DNA of 64,000 nucleotides. Origin: Acanthosepion esculentum (Eukaryota > Mollusca > Cephalopoda > Sepiida > Sepiidae). The notes beneath the pieces were generated by a model that saw nothing but the letters and a program-made list of their open reading frames with translations, was not told the DNA's origin and did not search any database. The position numbers and the translations under genes are program-made. Location: positions 34,662,618 to 34,726,617 of the forward strand of contig OZ038492.1 in the NCBI GenBank assembly GCA_964036315.1. Direction: 5' to 3'. The stretch's first letter is position 1; each line of letters starts with the position of its first letter. Shown here piece after piece: positions 19,566 through 31,904 of this stretch.

Positions 19566-20093
19566 ATCTTTTGGTGACGTGTCCCCCCGGGACGTAGGCG
19601 ACCGTGTCTCTTCATATTTTCCTGTCCTTGTATCTTACTAATTTTTTTGTTATCTCTCGTAAACATTGTTCTGTCAACTATTTGCTCAAACTTTCTAGGT
19701 AGGTTGTGCGTTGTTTTCCCCTGTTCCACTTGCCTTCAATCTGACCTGTTAGCATCAAATTTTACAAGTACATTTTCCTCATTATGTGATCATATAAATT
19801 TCAACTGTCTCCTTCTGATGCTAAGTACAAGTGTCCTTTTTGTTTCCATTTTCTTTAAAAATTTGTCATTGTTCACATGTTCGGTCCATGGTATTCTCAG
19901 CATCCTTCTGTAGAACAACATTACTTTTGTTTTAATTCCGTTTTTCTTCACTAACAATAAAGGAGGACTGATATTATGTATCAGTGCAGTGCTCTTTTCT
20001 TTCTTTCTAATGAAATTTTCTTCTTTCTTAATACTTTGCCTAGCTTTCGGAAGGTATCTTTCGCTATTCTCAAAGTATGTATACGTGGGTTTT
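19566..20093 (-). pseudogene. RTE-like LINE C-terminal fragment
   Basis: Minus strand: LPKARQSIKKEENF, then FYRRMLRIPWTEHVNN, KFLKKMETKRTLVLSIRRRQ and LKFI, then after frameshift QGKTTHNLPRKFEQ and a 3' end complementary to CGTGTCCCCCCGGGACGTAG. It is 5' truncated near 20093, where the strand of LINE similarity appears to switch. Confidence 0.85.
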
Positions 20094-20145
20094 ATAGGTT
20101 GTGCAAAAGCGTTTGATAAATTACGCCACAAAGAAATAGATGATA
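20094..20145 (+). pseudogene. Short RT motif in inverted orientation
   Basis: The + strand reads CAKAFDKLRHKEI, resembling the SKAFDKVRHKEL motif of LINE reverse transcriptase palm domains. It sits immediately upstream of, and opposite in strand to, the minus-strand LINE at 19566-20093. Only about 17 residues are informative, so this could be chance, but the motif is specific. Confidence 0.5.
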
Positions 20146-20929
20146 ACGCCGGTCAACATTTTCTTCGACCCAAACGTTGCTGGGGAAATGGGCACATATT
20201 TCTGGGCTATTTTATTCACGCTGAATCTGAAAATAAAGTCCATTTCGCCCTATCACATCACGTTTTCTCAGTACAGATAATTTCTATTTTGCTTAAAACA
20301 GGCGAAAATGCCTAATTCATACATGCGAGTGACATTGTCGAAACATTTCGTTTCATGTTAAAATGATTTATCATTCAAGAAAAATATCAAAATGAATTTC
20401 AAATTGAATTCTAAGCTATTTCACTTCAGATAAGCTAACCTGAAAGTGAGAGATATCTCACTGGAAAATGTTCTTTTGCCCCCACCCCGCCAATGTTCTT
20501 AGCTTGTTAAAACTTTGTGATTTGTCTTTCTTCTCTACTTTCCACAGAAGAAGCTCTTTAGAAGTCATTCAAGGACGGCCATTTTAGTTTTTATTCGTAG
20601 TTTTCACTTTAAACCTGAAACCGTCATAAGATTTTATCATATCACTTGAATTTACGGAGGTCTGGCGTTGTCAAGGAGTCAGTATACGTTAAGTCCTACC
20701 AACCATCTCTCTGAAAATAAAAGTTGTGGTTGGTGGGTTTAACAGTAATTAGACTTTAATGTTTATAATTTTTGATTATATATAACATTAGTCTGATATT
20801 GTATATACTTTCATCACTATGCAAATTTTTCTACTCGATTTTTTGCACTGATGGGAGAAGCGCTATAGACGGGTTTAGCCGTTTTAATCGTTATATTTAG
20901 GTATTACCAATTTTTGGTAATACCTTATT
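20146..20929. other. No gene seen
   Basis: No recognisable element. The + frame continuing from the RT motif stays open to 20315 but shows no further RT homology. Confidence 0.5.
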
Positions 20930-21660
20930 TGGTATCACCCCAAACAAGGCAGTAAAGTCATTCAAACGCAAGGGGTTATAGTGTGTGGAAGAATTAGGAA
21001 GAGAAACATTAATGAACAGGAAGAGAAAAGAGCAATCCGGAGGACAGTAGATAGCGATTGACATTGTATTTAAAGTTTTGCAGATTAAAGTTGAACGGAA
21101 ATCATGGATCCGGAACGGAGTTCGACAAGCAAGAAAATAAACTGTTAGCGTAGAACTTACATCTAGCTAGTTTAACTGTCAATTGATGAGATCTAAACAC
21201 TAGTATAATACTGCCCTTAAATTCATACAGTCTAGGTACGACAGCGAAGGGCCCATCCGAACAATTACCATGAAAGCATTTATAAAAAATGGCACAGAGA
21301 GGCAACCTTATGGTAATGCGTGAGTGACTGAAGCCGAACCGCCAGATTAGGGCCAATAATATTGCTAATTCTTCCTTGGATCTTATCAAGGAGCTCAAAG
21401 TAAACAGCAAAGGCACCGAACCATATGTTGCGGTAATATTCTAAGCATGGACGAATGGTAGACTTATAGATATGTTAGATAGACACCAGAGAGAAAAAAG
21501 TATCTCGCACGACAGGGTGAAACGACTTTCCTAGCAGTTGATCTAACAATGGATTAGATATAGTTTTTCCACTACATGTCAGCTGAGAACGTTAGCCTGA
21601 GAAGGCGCAACAAGACACTTTCCTGGATGTTAGCATCAGCCATGCTGACGGTATGTTTTG
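20930..21660 (-). pseudogene. CR1/Jockey-like LINE, RT C-terminus through 3' end
   Basis: Minus strand from 21655: MLTSRKVSCCAFSG-like start (ADANIQESVLLRLLRLTFSA in the correct frame), then RVLNITATYG, a DKIQ.RISN-like stretch, RLPLCAIFYKCFHGNCSDGP, FAVVPRLYEFKGSIILVFRS, then N..FSCLSN. The 3' end (20930-21100) is contiguous with it: GCGATTGACATTGTATTTAA ... CACCCCAAACAAGGCAGTAA. Frames are broken throughout. The same 5' segment is duplicated at 22585-22670. Confidence 0.8.
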
Positions 21661-21746
21661 TAACTACTCTTTTTTGTTATGAATGTTCTTTTAATATGTT
21701 TTTATGGCTCTGATAAAATGCGTTCCTGAGAAAATATTTTAATATA

Positions 21747-21805
21747 AAGGGTGTTTCATTAAGACGGATTATATATATATATAAGGGTGTTTCATTAAGA
21801 CGGAT
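21747..21805. repeat. Direct repeat GGGTGTTTCATTAAGACGGAT
   Basis: AAGGGTGTTTCATTAAGACG followed by GAT occurs at 21747-21769 and again at 21783-21805, separated by a short TA run. The word resembles the end of Tc1/mariner-type elements (compare GGGTGTTCGAAAAGTC at 58442), but no partner end was found. Confidence 0.7.
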
Positions 21806-22164
21806 CAAAGTCAGTAGTAAATAAGTCAGTGTTATTGGTGAAAATTTATGTATTTCTCTATTGGATCATGTTACTTACGTCATGGCAATTATGTGTGAAA
21901 AATAATATGGCTCAAATGTCCGCAAAATCTGAAAGAAAAAGAAAAAATCATTAGACGCTTAAACTTAATTCACATTAAAATTGGTCCAAGTTTTTGGAAG
22001 AGCCCTATTATTTTTATCCATTTTTTTCACTATCAGTCAGGAACTAGCAAGCTCAAATTTTGTTAACTAGGTTTGATCTTTTATTGTGAAGGCGGTCCTC
22101 CTCAGGGAAATCACTGCGTTATGTTGTTTTAGAAAGAATGGCAATTCAAGGAAAAATAAGAAAA

Positions 22165-22220
22165 AGAATCTGGGGGAAGTCACGATCACCTACGTCTTGA
22201 AGGGACACGGCCATTAAAAA
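22165..22220 (+). mobile_element. RTE-like LINE 3'-tail fragment
   Basis: GGGGGAAGTCACGATCACCT then ACGTCTTGAAGGGACACGGC with an A run matches the terminal VLKGHG codons and tail of the RTE-like LINE. Only the tail is present. Confidence 0.55.
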
Positions 22221-22584
22221 AAAAATGGAGTTTTAATCCGGTGTGATTTCTAATAATCATAAACATTATATGCAACAGATAAACGTGTTTGAGTTGACGT
22301 CCTTGATTTTCTTTAATAGGGAAATTAATATTTACCGTAACAGTGAAAACTTATCACATGCGCTGATCGATAAAAAACGAACCTGTATTCTCTAATTTAA
22401 TCTGAGATATTCATTTTAAGCTTGGCATGCTTTACCATCGTACTATAGGAAGCCATTGCAAAAAAAAAAATAAACAAAAAAACAAAAGAAAACAATGCTC
22501 AGTTATACAAGTTTGGAAATGTATATCAGTTATAAGAAAACAAAAAACAAAACAAAAACAGACAAAATGACAATAGATAGACGG
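22221..22584. other. No gene seen; A-rich
   Basis: A-rich spacer with AAACAAAA runs at 22458-22565. No motif. Confidence 0.5.
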
Positions 22585-22670
22585 ATTACATGTCAGCTGA
22601 GAACGTTAGCCCGAGAAGGCGCAACAAGACACTTTCCTGAAGGTTAGCATCAGCCATGCTGACGGTATGT
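22585..22670 (-). pseudogene. CR1/Jockey-like fragment (duplicate of 21575-21660)
   Basis: Minus strand encodes MADANLQESVLLRLLGLTFS followed by ADM, almost identical to the segment at 21575-21660 (DNA words TACATGTCAGCTGAGAACGT, AGAAGGCGCAACAAGACACT, CATCAGCCATGCTGACGGTA in both). It compares with IPDARLRESVSLRLLDLTM of the copy at 26165. Confidence 0.8.
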
Positions 22671-23257
22671 ATTTACTGATTCCTCGTAGTGAGGCAATGT
22701 GTATGTATGGAGAGGGGATATACACATATATGTACGCATGCTGGCACAAACACACGAAAATGGAAATAGATCTAAGAACACACAGGGGTCGTTAAAAGAT
22801 AAGAATGTCGATAACTACTCCATTTCTTCTGACCAATCTTAATTGTTGTATAACCCTTCACACAGAACTCTTCACTGTCAGTTCAAGAAAGACATTTTGG
22901 TCACTAACACAGAAAAAAGGATGTCTTATATCGAGAATAGTTAACATGGAAAAACATAAAGGAAACAATTATTTTTAATAATATGTAAAAATCTTCACCC
23001 TTTGCTTGATGACGGTCGCAAGACCAGAAACCCGTGTAGCAAAATTATGAAAAATAAAGCATAATATTTTTTTAAAAATCCACATTACAACCAAAAACGT
23101 TTGTGGTTTCTCTCTTCTTTTTAATATACACACTTTTCTCTCGTTGGAACTACTATAGTATCTTCTTTTTATATATATATATATATGAAGAAATATAGTC
23201 TTAAAGTGTGCTATATTTATGGGATAAAGTGCTCAATATCAGAGATAGAGCGTGTGT
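22671..23257. other. No gene seen
   Basis: AT-rich spacer with a short TA run at 23169-23187. No recognised element. Confidence 0.5.
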
Positions 23258-23349
23258 AAATATAAAAGTGAACATAGAAGAAGAGTGTCCTGACGATTGC
23301 ATCTATCATGAAACAGACTGTCGCCTCTAAGTGTTGACTTCTGTGTTCA

Positions 23350-23357
<8 letters not shown>
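23258..23357. mobile_element. Hairpin MITE-like element next to AT repeat
   Basis: TATAAAAGTGAACATAGAAG near 23263 faces CTTCTGTGTTCACTTTTATA near 23337, an inverted repeat of about 20 bp with one mismatch and a loop of about 55 bp. The right arm (AGTGTTGACTTCTGTGTTCA) is homologous to the right arm of the hairpin at 36166-36262. Both are next to long AT repeats. Confidence 0.65.
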
Positions 23358-23391
<34 letters not shown>

Positions 23392-23402
23392 TAGATAGAT
23401 AT

Positions 23403-23493
<91 letters not shown>

Positions 23494-23509
23494 TAGATAG
23501 ATAGATAGT
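23354..23509. repeat. (AT)n microsatellite with GATA
   Basis: About 155 bp of AT, with a GATA block at 23389-23405 and at the end. Confidence 0.95.
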
Positions 23510-23757
23510 AAGTAGTTTTTAAGAAATTAATGAATTTTTTTAACCGGTCATTATTTCTGATTACTATAAACGTTAAGGTAAGTAGGCACTCATGTTTTTT
23601 TTAACAGTGAAATTAATATCTACCGGTATTGATATCGAATGCCTTATTGAAGAAAATCTGTCAGACGATAAGAAACGGATCTGTACTCTCTTTTTTCATC
23701 GGAGAAACTATCTTTAATCCAGAAGTGAATTACCATTATGATGTGAACAGTCCGAGA

Positions 23758-23795
23758 TTAGATAGATAGATAGATAGATATGAACAGACGGAGAT

Positions 23796-23834
<39 letters not shown>

Positions 23835-24004
23835 ATAGATAGATTTCAACAGAATGAGTTAGATAGTTAGAGATGAAAAGGTCCGAGATTAGATAGATAC
23901 ACAGAGAGATAGATAGATAGATAGATAGATAGATATGAACAGACCGAGATTAGATAGATACACAGATAGATAAAATAGATAGATAAATATGAACAGACGG
24001 AGTT

Positions 24005-24041
<37 letters not shown>

Positions 24042-24192
24042 TTCAACAGAATCAGAGAGACAGGCAGATACATAGATATATATGAAAAGGGTTGACATTA
24101 GATAGATAGATAGACAGATAGATAGAGAAGATAGATACGAACAGACGGAGATAGATAGATTTCAACAAAATGAGACAGACAGACAGACAGAC

Positions 24193-24230
<38 letters not shown>

Positions 24231-24256
24231 GAAAAAGGTTTAGATTAGAAAGATAC
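23758..24256. repeat. (GATA)n microsatellite with spaced ATGAACAGACGGAGATTAG units
   Basis: GATA tetranucleotides broken by recurring spacers such as TGAACAGACGGAGATTAGAT and TTTCAACAGAATGAG. The spacers recur six or more times, so the region has amplified as a longer complex unit as well as by slippage. Confidence 0.9.
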
Positions 24257-24566
24257 AAATGCGTGTATGAGACATGACAACATTATATGCGAGGAAGTTT
24301 GGTGTTTTCATATGTTAATTATGGGTTTCTTCATAATCGTGTCTTTGCCCTTTATATTTCGGGTCAAAAAAATCATTGCTACATGTCATGCATTAGAATT
24401 CTACCTCTGGCGCCGACGTTGGATTTTTTTTCCCTAGAATTCTCTCACCTCTCTTTTCCGCACGTCTTCAACCTACACAACATTTAATGTGAGCAAATAC
24501 GTTGCGATGATTTCCAAAGAGGGTCTGCATCGACTGACGTTTATACGCCATTCGTTCCTAAATGTC
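24257..24566. other. No gene seen
   Basis: Spacer between two microsatellites. A 66-codon + frame has no recognisable features. Confidence 0.5.
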
Positions 24567-25104
<538 letters not shown>

Positions 25105-25796
25105 GAAGGCAAGAATAATAATATATCGGTGTTATTTGTACACATCAAGTTATATATTTCGTTCTTGGTGAGTAGACATGAGTAGGCGCCTCTTGTATGT
25201 CATACTTGCTTTCACAGAAACATATTTACATTAGTATTTACAAAAGGACTGCATGTGTAAAGAGGTCGATAACAAATTCACTCCGTGTTCACAAAAAGGT
25301 CAACTTCTCTAAGACAAATTTCCTGTTAGAATCTACGGGAAAGTTTCTGCTATGGAATGTCACAGCTATGGACATTTTACAAACTGGGGTCAAGCGTACG
25401 CCTGACCTCTGTAAATATTTACCAGAGAAGACATTATTTTAATAATATTTTTGTAAAAGAAATTATTTTTTATAATATTCGCCCCGCTAATATAAGCTGG
25501 AATGTTTTTGATTACCTTAACCACTTTTAATAGAGTAACTCCTTCTTTGTGCCGAGTCACTTCAGAACGTGAACGATTAGTTTCTCGCCGACTTCGTTTT
25601 TTTGTCTTTCTCACTCCTACTCCCTGTTCTGTATTCCATTACAATTACAGCTAATTGTTTAATTTTTATAATAGACAAAGAAAAGAAAAGAAAAGAAACA
25701 CTAAGAACAAAAATATAAGAGAGACGGAAAATATTTAAAAGTAATTTGAAAAAAAAAATGGATTAGCGAATATCAGTTTTAAGGATAAAATATTAT
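25105..25796. other. No gene seen
   Basis: An 81-codon + frame (25197-25442) and a 74-codon minus frame (25390-25614) overlap here. Neither has a recognisable domain, and no splice or promoter evidence supports them. Confidence 0.5.
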
Positions 25797-26158
25797 TACA
25801 AGACCAATATACAAAATACAAAAAACAACATACAATATACAATGTACAAAATAGAATATACAAAATACAATATACAGTATGCGTTATACAAAATACAATA
25901 AGCAGTATACAAAATAAAAAATATAACATACAATATACAATGTACAAAATAGAATATACAAAATACAATATACAGTATACATTATACAAAATACAATAAG
26001 CAATATACAAAATGCAACATACAATAAGAAGTATACAAAATACAAAATACAACATACAATATACAATGTACAAAATAGAATATACAAAATACAATATACA
26101 GTATACGTTATACAAAATACAATAAGCAATATACAAAATACAACATACAATAAACAAT
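25797..26158. repeat. Degenerate minisatellite of ACAAAATACAATATAC words
   Basis: Tandem 8-9 bp words (TACAAAATA, CAATATACA) are organised into a longer period of about 125-130 bp marked by ACAATGTACAAAATAGAATA at about 25838, 25938 and 26060. Cys-Ile-Leu-Tyr minus frames of up to 149 codons are translations of the repeat, not a protein. Confidence 0.9.
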
Positions 26159-26164
26159 TTTTTA

Positions 26165-26935
26165 AAGTATTTCACCCCAAGCAAGGCGGGAGAGCCACTA
26201 GAACGCAGGGGGTTACAGAGTAAAAAGACTGTGTATAGAGAAGATTGAAGAAAGAATAAAAAAGAGAACGGGGATCAAGCAAACAGAAGATGGCGATTGA
26301 CGTTGCATTTACATTTTTGAAGATTGTAGTTATCTGAGGAAGGGACTCCCGCTGTCGAGAAGCGCAAGAAAAGAAACTGATGGAGTAAAAGTGGCAGTTG
26401 AATTTAACTATTTCAACAGTAAAAGGGTGGAACCTAGATGCCAATCTAGTAGGACGCTTAGAGTCATGTAATCGGAGGACCAGGGAAAACAGCTCCTCGG
26501 AGCAGTTGCCATGAAAATATTTGTAGAAAAGACAGAGGGAAGCCACACCGCGTCTATGAGAAAGGGACTGAAGTTGAGATGTCAGATCAGGACCGATTAC
26601 ATTGCAGATCCTTCTTTGGATTTTGTCGAGAACCTCTAGATGGACAGCAGAGGCACCAGACCAAACATGTCCACAATATTCAGTGCACGGACACAAATGG
26701 TAGATTTGTACATGTGTGAAATGGACTGTGACGAGAAAAAAAAACTTCCAGCACGAGAAAAACCTTCTAGCACAACACAGTGAACCGACTATCCTTGCAG
26801 AAGATGCAGCTATTGATTCAATGTAGTTGTCCCACCACAAGTCATTGTGAGGTCAAGAAGGCGCAGTGAGACACTTTCTCGGAGTCGAGCATCAGGAATT
26901 TCTCTGAGGCGGTTAAATGAGAGATTTACACGAGG
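26165..26935 (-). pseudogene. CR1/Jockey-like LINE, RT C-terminus through 3' end
   Basis: Minus strand from about 26900: IPDARLRESVSLRLLDLTM, WDNYIES, SLCCARRFFS, IYHLCPCTEYCGHVWSGASA, VLDKIQRRICNVIGPDLTSQ, LSHRRGVASLCLFYKYFHGN, CSEELFSLVLRLHDSKRPTR, FFSCASRQ, then after frameshift a 3' end with PCVLVALPPCLG. A 222-codon frame stays open over most of this. Known: the HRR...FYKYFHGN segment is the post-RT C-terminal region of CR1/Jockey-type ORF2. The element is 5' truncated, and frameshifts near the start and end show it is not active. Confidence 0.88.
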
Positions 26936-26959
26936 TCGTTAGATAGGTTACTCGGCCCT

Positions 26960-27130
26960 TTTTGCTTTCTGTATATCCTGCGAGTGTCCAATAATTCATG
27001 CTTTATTTCCTCGTTGTGTGACCTAGAAATTTCGTTTAGCTCTTTCTAATTCTAAGTATAACTGTTGTTTTTCTTTGTTTTGCTTAAAACTTCTGCTAAC
27101 ATCTCGATTACTAATATTGTATGTGTATAT
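26960..27130 (-). pseudogene. RTE-like LINE C-terminal scrap
   Basis: The segment TCGTTGTGTGACCTAGAAATTT followed by TCTTTCTAATTCTAAGTATA is the diverged complement of the H.(M)R.EGLE / LSIRKRQLKFLGH region, as in the copies at 19800 and 33980. Too diverged for confident frame assignment. Confidence 0.5.
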
Positions 27131-27235
27131 CTAATATACTAGGCAATTCGAAAATTTTCCCGACGTGAACAAGTGCATCGTAAACTTTGTAATTTTAGTC
27201 AGTATTGATTTTTTAATTTTGCATTTTTATTCTTT

Positions 27236-27545
27236 ATGGTTTTCCACAATAGGTTCACCAATTGTCAGGTTCATTTTACTCTCCGTTTTTTTTTATAGGG
27301 GTGGAGGTTTATCCCTTGTTCCCTGTTTAGGATTATGTTTCCGGATCCTTCTAAAGTTTACTTCAACCCTATACTTCTAACGTCTCCGCCTGAACTCTGA
27401 AATTTTATTTATTATTTATTTATTCATTTTCCTAAATTGGATCTCCTATCGCCCGATTCACAATCATTTCCGGTATTTTGAACCGGAGTAGGTGTTTATC
27501 ATTTGTTTACTGTTTAGGATTGGGTTTCCATTTCCTTCTGAAATC
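27236..27545. repeat. Unclassified interspersed repeat, two tandem copies
   Basis: Copies at about 27236-27360 and 27428-27545 share, in order, TTTTCC, CC..TT..CA..(A)TC(A)TTT, a G-rich GGAGGTTTATC/GGAGTAGGTGTTTATC, TTGTT(C/T)(C/A)CTGTTTAGGATT and TTTCC..(A)TCCTTCT. A third relative lies at 31905-32000 (TAGTGTTTCTTGTTTAGGAA). No coding potential is seen. Confidence 0.55.
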
Positions 27546-27829
27546 TTTTTCATTCTCTGTTCCTCCAAGTAGTTCCTTGCATCTTAATGGCATTATCACC
27601 TTGCTCGGGGAGAGCTTATTTAAAAAGAGAAAATGTCTCGTCGGCTTTCCGTAAGATTAATGAGGTTGAGAACATACATCGTAATTGTATAAAAAATACT
27701 TCCAGGCGTTTATGTATTTAATGAAACTACAAACTGAATATTAATCCTGTAGGGCCACAGCTTCACTACACTAGGTGTTGCTAAAAGTCATTTACACAGA
27801 AATAGTATTTACGATGAGAAATTTTTAAG
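27546..27829. other. No gene seen
   Basis: Spacer without recognisable element. Confidence 0.45.
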
Positions 27830-27925
27830 TCCACACCCAACCAGTTTTGAGTTCAGAGTGGTCTTTTTCCAAGTAATGTTAGAAAGTCCAGTCTACGCTG
27901 CTAATAATCCCTAGGTGTGGGGTGG
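27830..27925. repeat. Repeat shared with 36530-36620
   Basis: TTTTGAGTTCAGAGTGGTCT ... TCC.AGT ... GTC..(G)CT..AGTCTACGCTGCTAATAATCCC parallels TGTTGAATTCAGAGTTGTCC ... TATAGAACGCAGTGTGTTCT at 36536-36615. It is probably a diverged SINE body. Confidence 0.45.
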
Positions 27926-28284
27926 GTCGATGGATTCATAACTTCCTAGGGGTATGAGCATGAACTTTATAATTTGCATAGGCCTGCTTTTATACCCGGT
28001 TTTGTAATTGCAAAGCACCTCATACGAAAGCAGTAGTGTGTTTCGGCTTATAGAAGCGGGGAAATGTTTCAGTTCTGTGCAGATGACGTTTTACTTATCA
28101 TTTAAATGTTCCGGAAACTATTTTTTATTATGTCAAGGCAACCTTCCTTATGTAAAAATATATATTCCTTTTCAAAATATTCTTAATACAGTGGATTTCT
28201 TTTAGTATTCCATGTGATCTTTTTGTCGATTGTGCACAAATGGAAACTTATTTATCCTCGACCGAGTTCTGATGAGTGATGAGC

Positions 28285-28965
28285 GATAACCGGTTAGCTC
28301 ACATCTCTCTTTCTTTCTCATTTTTTTCTCTTTCTCGCTGTTTTTCTCTTTTTTCCTCATTTTTCTCTTTCTCTTCCTTCCTTTTCTCTCATTTTTTCTT
28401 CATTTTTTTCTCTTTCTCCCTCTTTTTCTTTTTCTGCCTATCTCTCTAAAATTTCTCTCTTTTTTTTTCTTTCACCCTATTTTTATTTCTCTCGTTTTTC
28501 TCTCGTTTTTCTCTCGTTTTTCTCTCTTTCTCCCTCATTTTTCTCTTTCCCAATCATTTTTTCTCTTTTTCAAAGATTTTTCTCTTTCTCTCTCCTTTTA
28601 TATTTTCACATCATTTTTCTCTTTCTCTCTCTTTTTCTCTTTCTCCCTCGTTCTTTTCTATATTTCCCTTACTTTTTCAATTTCTCCCCCATTTTTCTCT
28701 TTCTCCCTCGTTTCATTTTTTTCTTCTTTCTTTTTATCTTTCATATCTTTTTTCCTCTCATTTTTCTTTTTTGTTCTTCTTTTTTCTCTTTTTCTTTTAT
28801 TTTTCTCCTCTCCCTGATTTTCCTCTTTCTCCCATATTTTCCTTTTCTCCCTCCTTTTGCTTTTTTCTCCTCATTTTTCTCTTTCATTTTACTCTTTCTT
28901 CTTTTTCTCTCTTTTTTCTATTTCTCTTTCATTTTTTCTCTTCCCCACTCTACTTCATTTTTAGC
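28285..28965. repeat. Polypyrimidine low-complexity tract (TTTTTCTCTTTCTC)n
   Basis: About 680 bp of C/T-only words (TTTTTCTCTTTCTCCCTC and variants), with period about 20-35 bp. The 134-codon Phe/Leu frame crossing it is an artefact. Confidence 0.9.
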
Positions 28966-30390
28966 ATTAAATTACTGCGGTCCCCACCCCAGTTTTACCT
29001 TCATTTTACTTACGTTCTTCCTTCTTGCAGTAATTATATGTTCTACGAAATCTTCAAATTCAACGTTCTTTTTGTCTACAAGTTTTATTCTTCTTTAAAA
29101 CGTATTGCTCACACTTTCTATCCATTTTATTCGCATCATTTATTGGCCGAATCATTTCTCTCTTGGTCAAATTAAGAAATCGCCCAGCAGTCACTGCTAC
29201 ATAGATTAGATATTATAGCGTAGTACACTTTATTTACAAAGAAATTATAAGATCCTTCTTTTAATCTTATTTTAAAATTTTAAAATTATACAATATTTTA
29301 TCAGTCTGATTTGTCATTTTAATACTTTGATCAGTTTCTGAAAGATCCCTTTCATTATTCTTATTCGCTTTCAGATTTCTGACATACTTCCCATCGTCTA
29401 TAACTTAAAAGCCAAAAACGTCCCATGATTTTTTTTCAATCTTGAAATAAATAGATTTATTGAGCCCTTCTCTCCCTACCGCTTTTCTGTCTCTATTTTT
29501 ATCTACGCATTTCACTCTCTCTCTCTGCCTGCCTGTCCTCCCCTCTCCCCTCTCTCCATTAGACAATGTAATTATACATACATCTTCTGCTATGCCTAAC
29601 TCCTAATTTTTTTCTTAGAAGAAATCTCCTCCGAATTCAGTTGATGACAAGTTGTTATTTCCCTTACTTTTTCAATTTCTCCCCCATTTTTCTCTTTCTC
29701 CCTCATTTTCTTTTTCTTCTTCTTTCTTTTTATCTTTCATATCTCTTTTCCTCTCATCTTGACAAGGAGCATACGGAATTCATTAACTGAACTCGAACAC
29801 CGACCAATGGTGCCGCTATACGAGCCAGAAAGCAAGAAATCCCAATAGCTTGTTCCTTTTCGATCGTAATTGTAATTCTTTATAATCAGTCTTATTCAGT
29901 TCACCCCTTTCTGCCATTTGCTATTTCTTACATCTTTTTTCTATGTTTCTTATCCTATGCTTTTCCCAATTCTCAAATCGGTTTTCGAGTCATCCTAGAT
30001 AAGTTCACCTTTGACATTTTATTTCTTTATTCTCTTCTTTTTTCTTTTCTTTTTTTTGTGTCACAATTTCCTTTATATTCTATTATTGCAAACGTTTTAT
30101 CTATCAATCAAAATATGTTGGTATTTTTTCTCTACTGCGAAGACAAATGTATTTTCTCATCAATCTGACAGATGTGGGCACTTGACATTGGTGAAATGGT
30201 TGCAGACATTTATAGGTTCCACACATATGAAGCTTTGTGATGAACTGAGATGAGCTTATTATGCTTGAGTTTTGAACGGATGGAGAGGTTGGAATAAAAG
30301 AGATTATAGGAATTTCTTTTATCCATGAAAAGCTGTCTCGTAGAATGCTCACAACATCAAATAAATGGTGGATATTTCTTGAATAATCAA

Positions 30391-30393
<3 letters not shown>
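28966..30393. other. No gene seen apart from the duplicated tract at 29646
   Basis: T-rich sequence. CT-rich simple sequence lies at 29510-29560. No motif on either strand. Confidence 0.5.
29646..29762. repeat. Duplicated polypyrimidine segment
   Basis: CCCTTACTTTTTCAATTTCT then CCCCCATTTTTCTCTTTCTC and TTCTTTTTATCTTTCATATC repeats 28667-28762 with only a few changes, at a distance of about 990 bp. This is a segmental copy, not slippage. Confidence 0.85.

Positions 30394-30465
<72 letters not shown>
30394..30465. repeat. (AT)n microsatellite
   Basis: Uninterrupted AT dinucleotides, about 70 bp. Confidence 0.95.
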
Positions 30466-30467
<2 letters not shown>

Positions 30468-31904
30468 ATTATGTATTGCGTGTTCAATTTATATGACGTA
30501 AATCATTCATACGAAAAACAAATAATGAAGTTAATTATATGGCAAGAATCACTCTCGCAAACAATGTTTAATAATAAAATACAATCAACCTCGAATCCGT
30601 TAATGAATGGTATGATCCTTGTTTATAAATTCCGGTTTTATCAGGTCTTATTTTTGCTACTAGCGCGGCTTTCAGTCGTTTCATCCGACCATCATAAGGT
30701 AGAAAATTAAGTAAGTTTTTTAAATCCAGGTAATAATGAGACATCGAAAGATAGTGCAAACCGAAAGAAGTGTTTTTTTAGAAATGTGATATTGTTAACT
30801 GTAAGAATAATTTTGGAGCGTGCAGTCACGACGCTAAGGTTGAATTTTTTTAATTTTAAAATTGTGCGTTCTTGTACTGTAGAAGTAGGCATTTTTACGT
30901 TATATAAATTGAACACGCACTACATAATTGATATTAAAATAACTGATCCTAAGTGCGAATTCCTGATAATAACTGTGACATTACTCAAATTATTGAACAA
31001 TTTAGTTCATGCCACCTTTACTACAAAAAGAAAGAAAGAAGAAGCCTACTTCTACAGTAGAACAAATGGTTAGACAAAGAGAGAAAATATACAGAAAGTA
31101 TTGCCGAAAATGAAAGGCAAAACACAATCCTGTGTCTGCGATACACCTGTTTAAAAGTGCTGCAGTTGTCTGTGCGCGGTGTAATGATATCTTCAGGGGT
31201 CGTATCGACGCTCCTGCCTCAAAAAAAGAAAGAGGGAGATATCGGTGCGTACTTTTATAATATTTAAACAGCGCCACCTAACGAGCGTTTTGGCAGCCCA
31301 TTGGGGGTAGTCCCCCAACAAGGTGACACAGATAGTAAGAAATAAAGAAAGAAATTGTAGATATTTCCAAAATGATACAGAAACTGAGAGTAAGAATGTA
31401 TTAGGAAAATATAGATATAAAAAAAAAATTATTTAAGAGTATAGGCTCGCCTCCACTTTTCATTCTAGCCGGCCGATGTCATCTTGCTAGATAAAATTAT
31501 CTCGACATGGAATTGTATTGCTGACTCTTTCTCCTTGTTGATTTTAATTTCTATGAAATGCAGTACCCCAAGCCCACTGTTGGGTGTGGGGTGGGGGAAT
31601 GAAGGAATGGCCGTTGAAACCCCCCTCTCCGCCCAGCTCTGCGTTCATTGAAACTTGAAGCTTGGCATTAAAGGTAACCAAACTTTCGCTAGTAACCATG
31701 AGAATTTAGGCGACCTCGAAAATTTCTTTGTTAGTATAGGACAATCTGACTTTTCTAAGTTAAAACTTAGTGTTTCGAGAGGGAAAAATGCAAGCCAAGC
31801 CAAGCCAATCCTACTCCCCAGTACATACATCTTGTGTCAGCCCTGAGACTTTGCGAAATATCCCGCTCTCTTATTGTTTTTATCGTTATCGTATGTGTTA
31901 TATG
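30466..31904. other. No gene seen
   Basis: Several overlapping 60-95 codon frames on both strands, none with a recognised domain. A G/C-richer stretch at 31560-31640 contains the small palindrome-like CCCCAAGCCCACTGTTGGGT. Confidence 0.5.

Noticed and set aside
25735..26184. 149-codon minus-strand frame rich in Cys, Ile, Leu, Tyr that looks like a membrane protein
   Set aside because: It is the translation of the ACAAAATACAATATAC minisatellite; several frames stay open for the same reason.
26172..26840. 222-codon minus frame as a possible gene
   Set aside because: It is the C-terminal part of a 5'-truncated CR1-like LINE with frameshifts at both ends, not a host gene.
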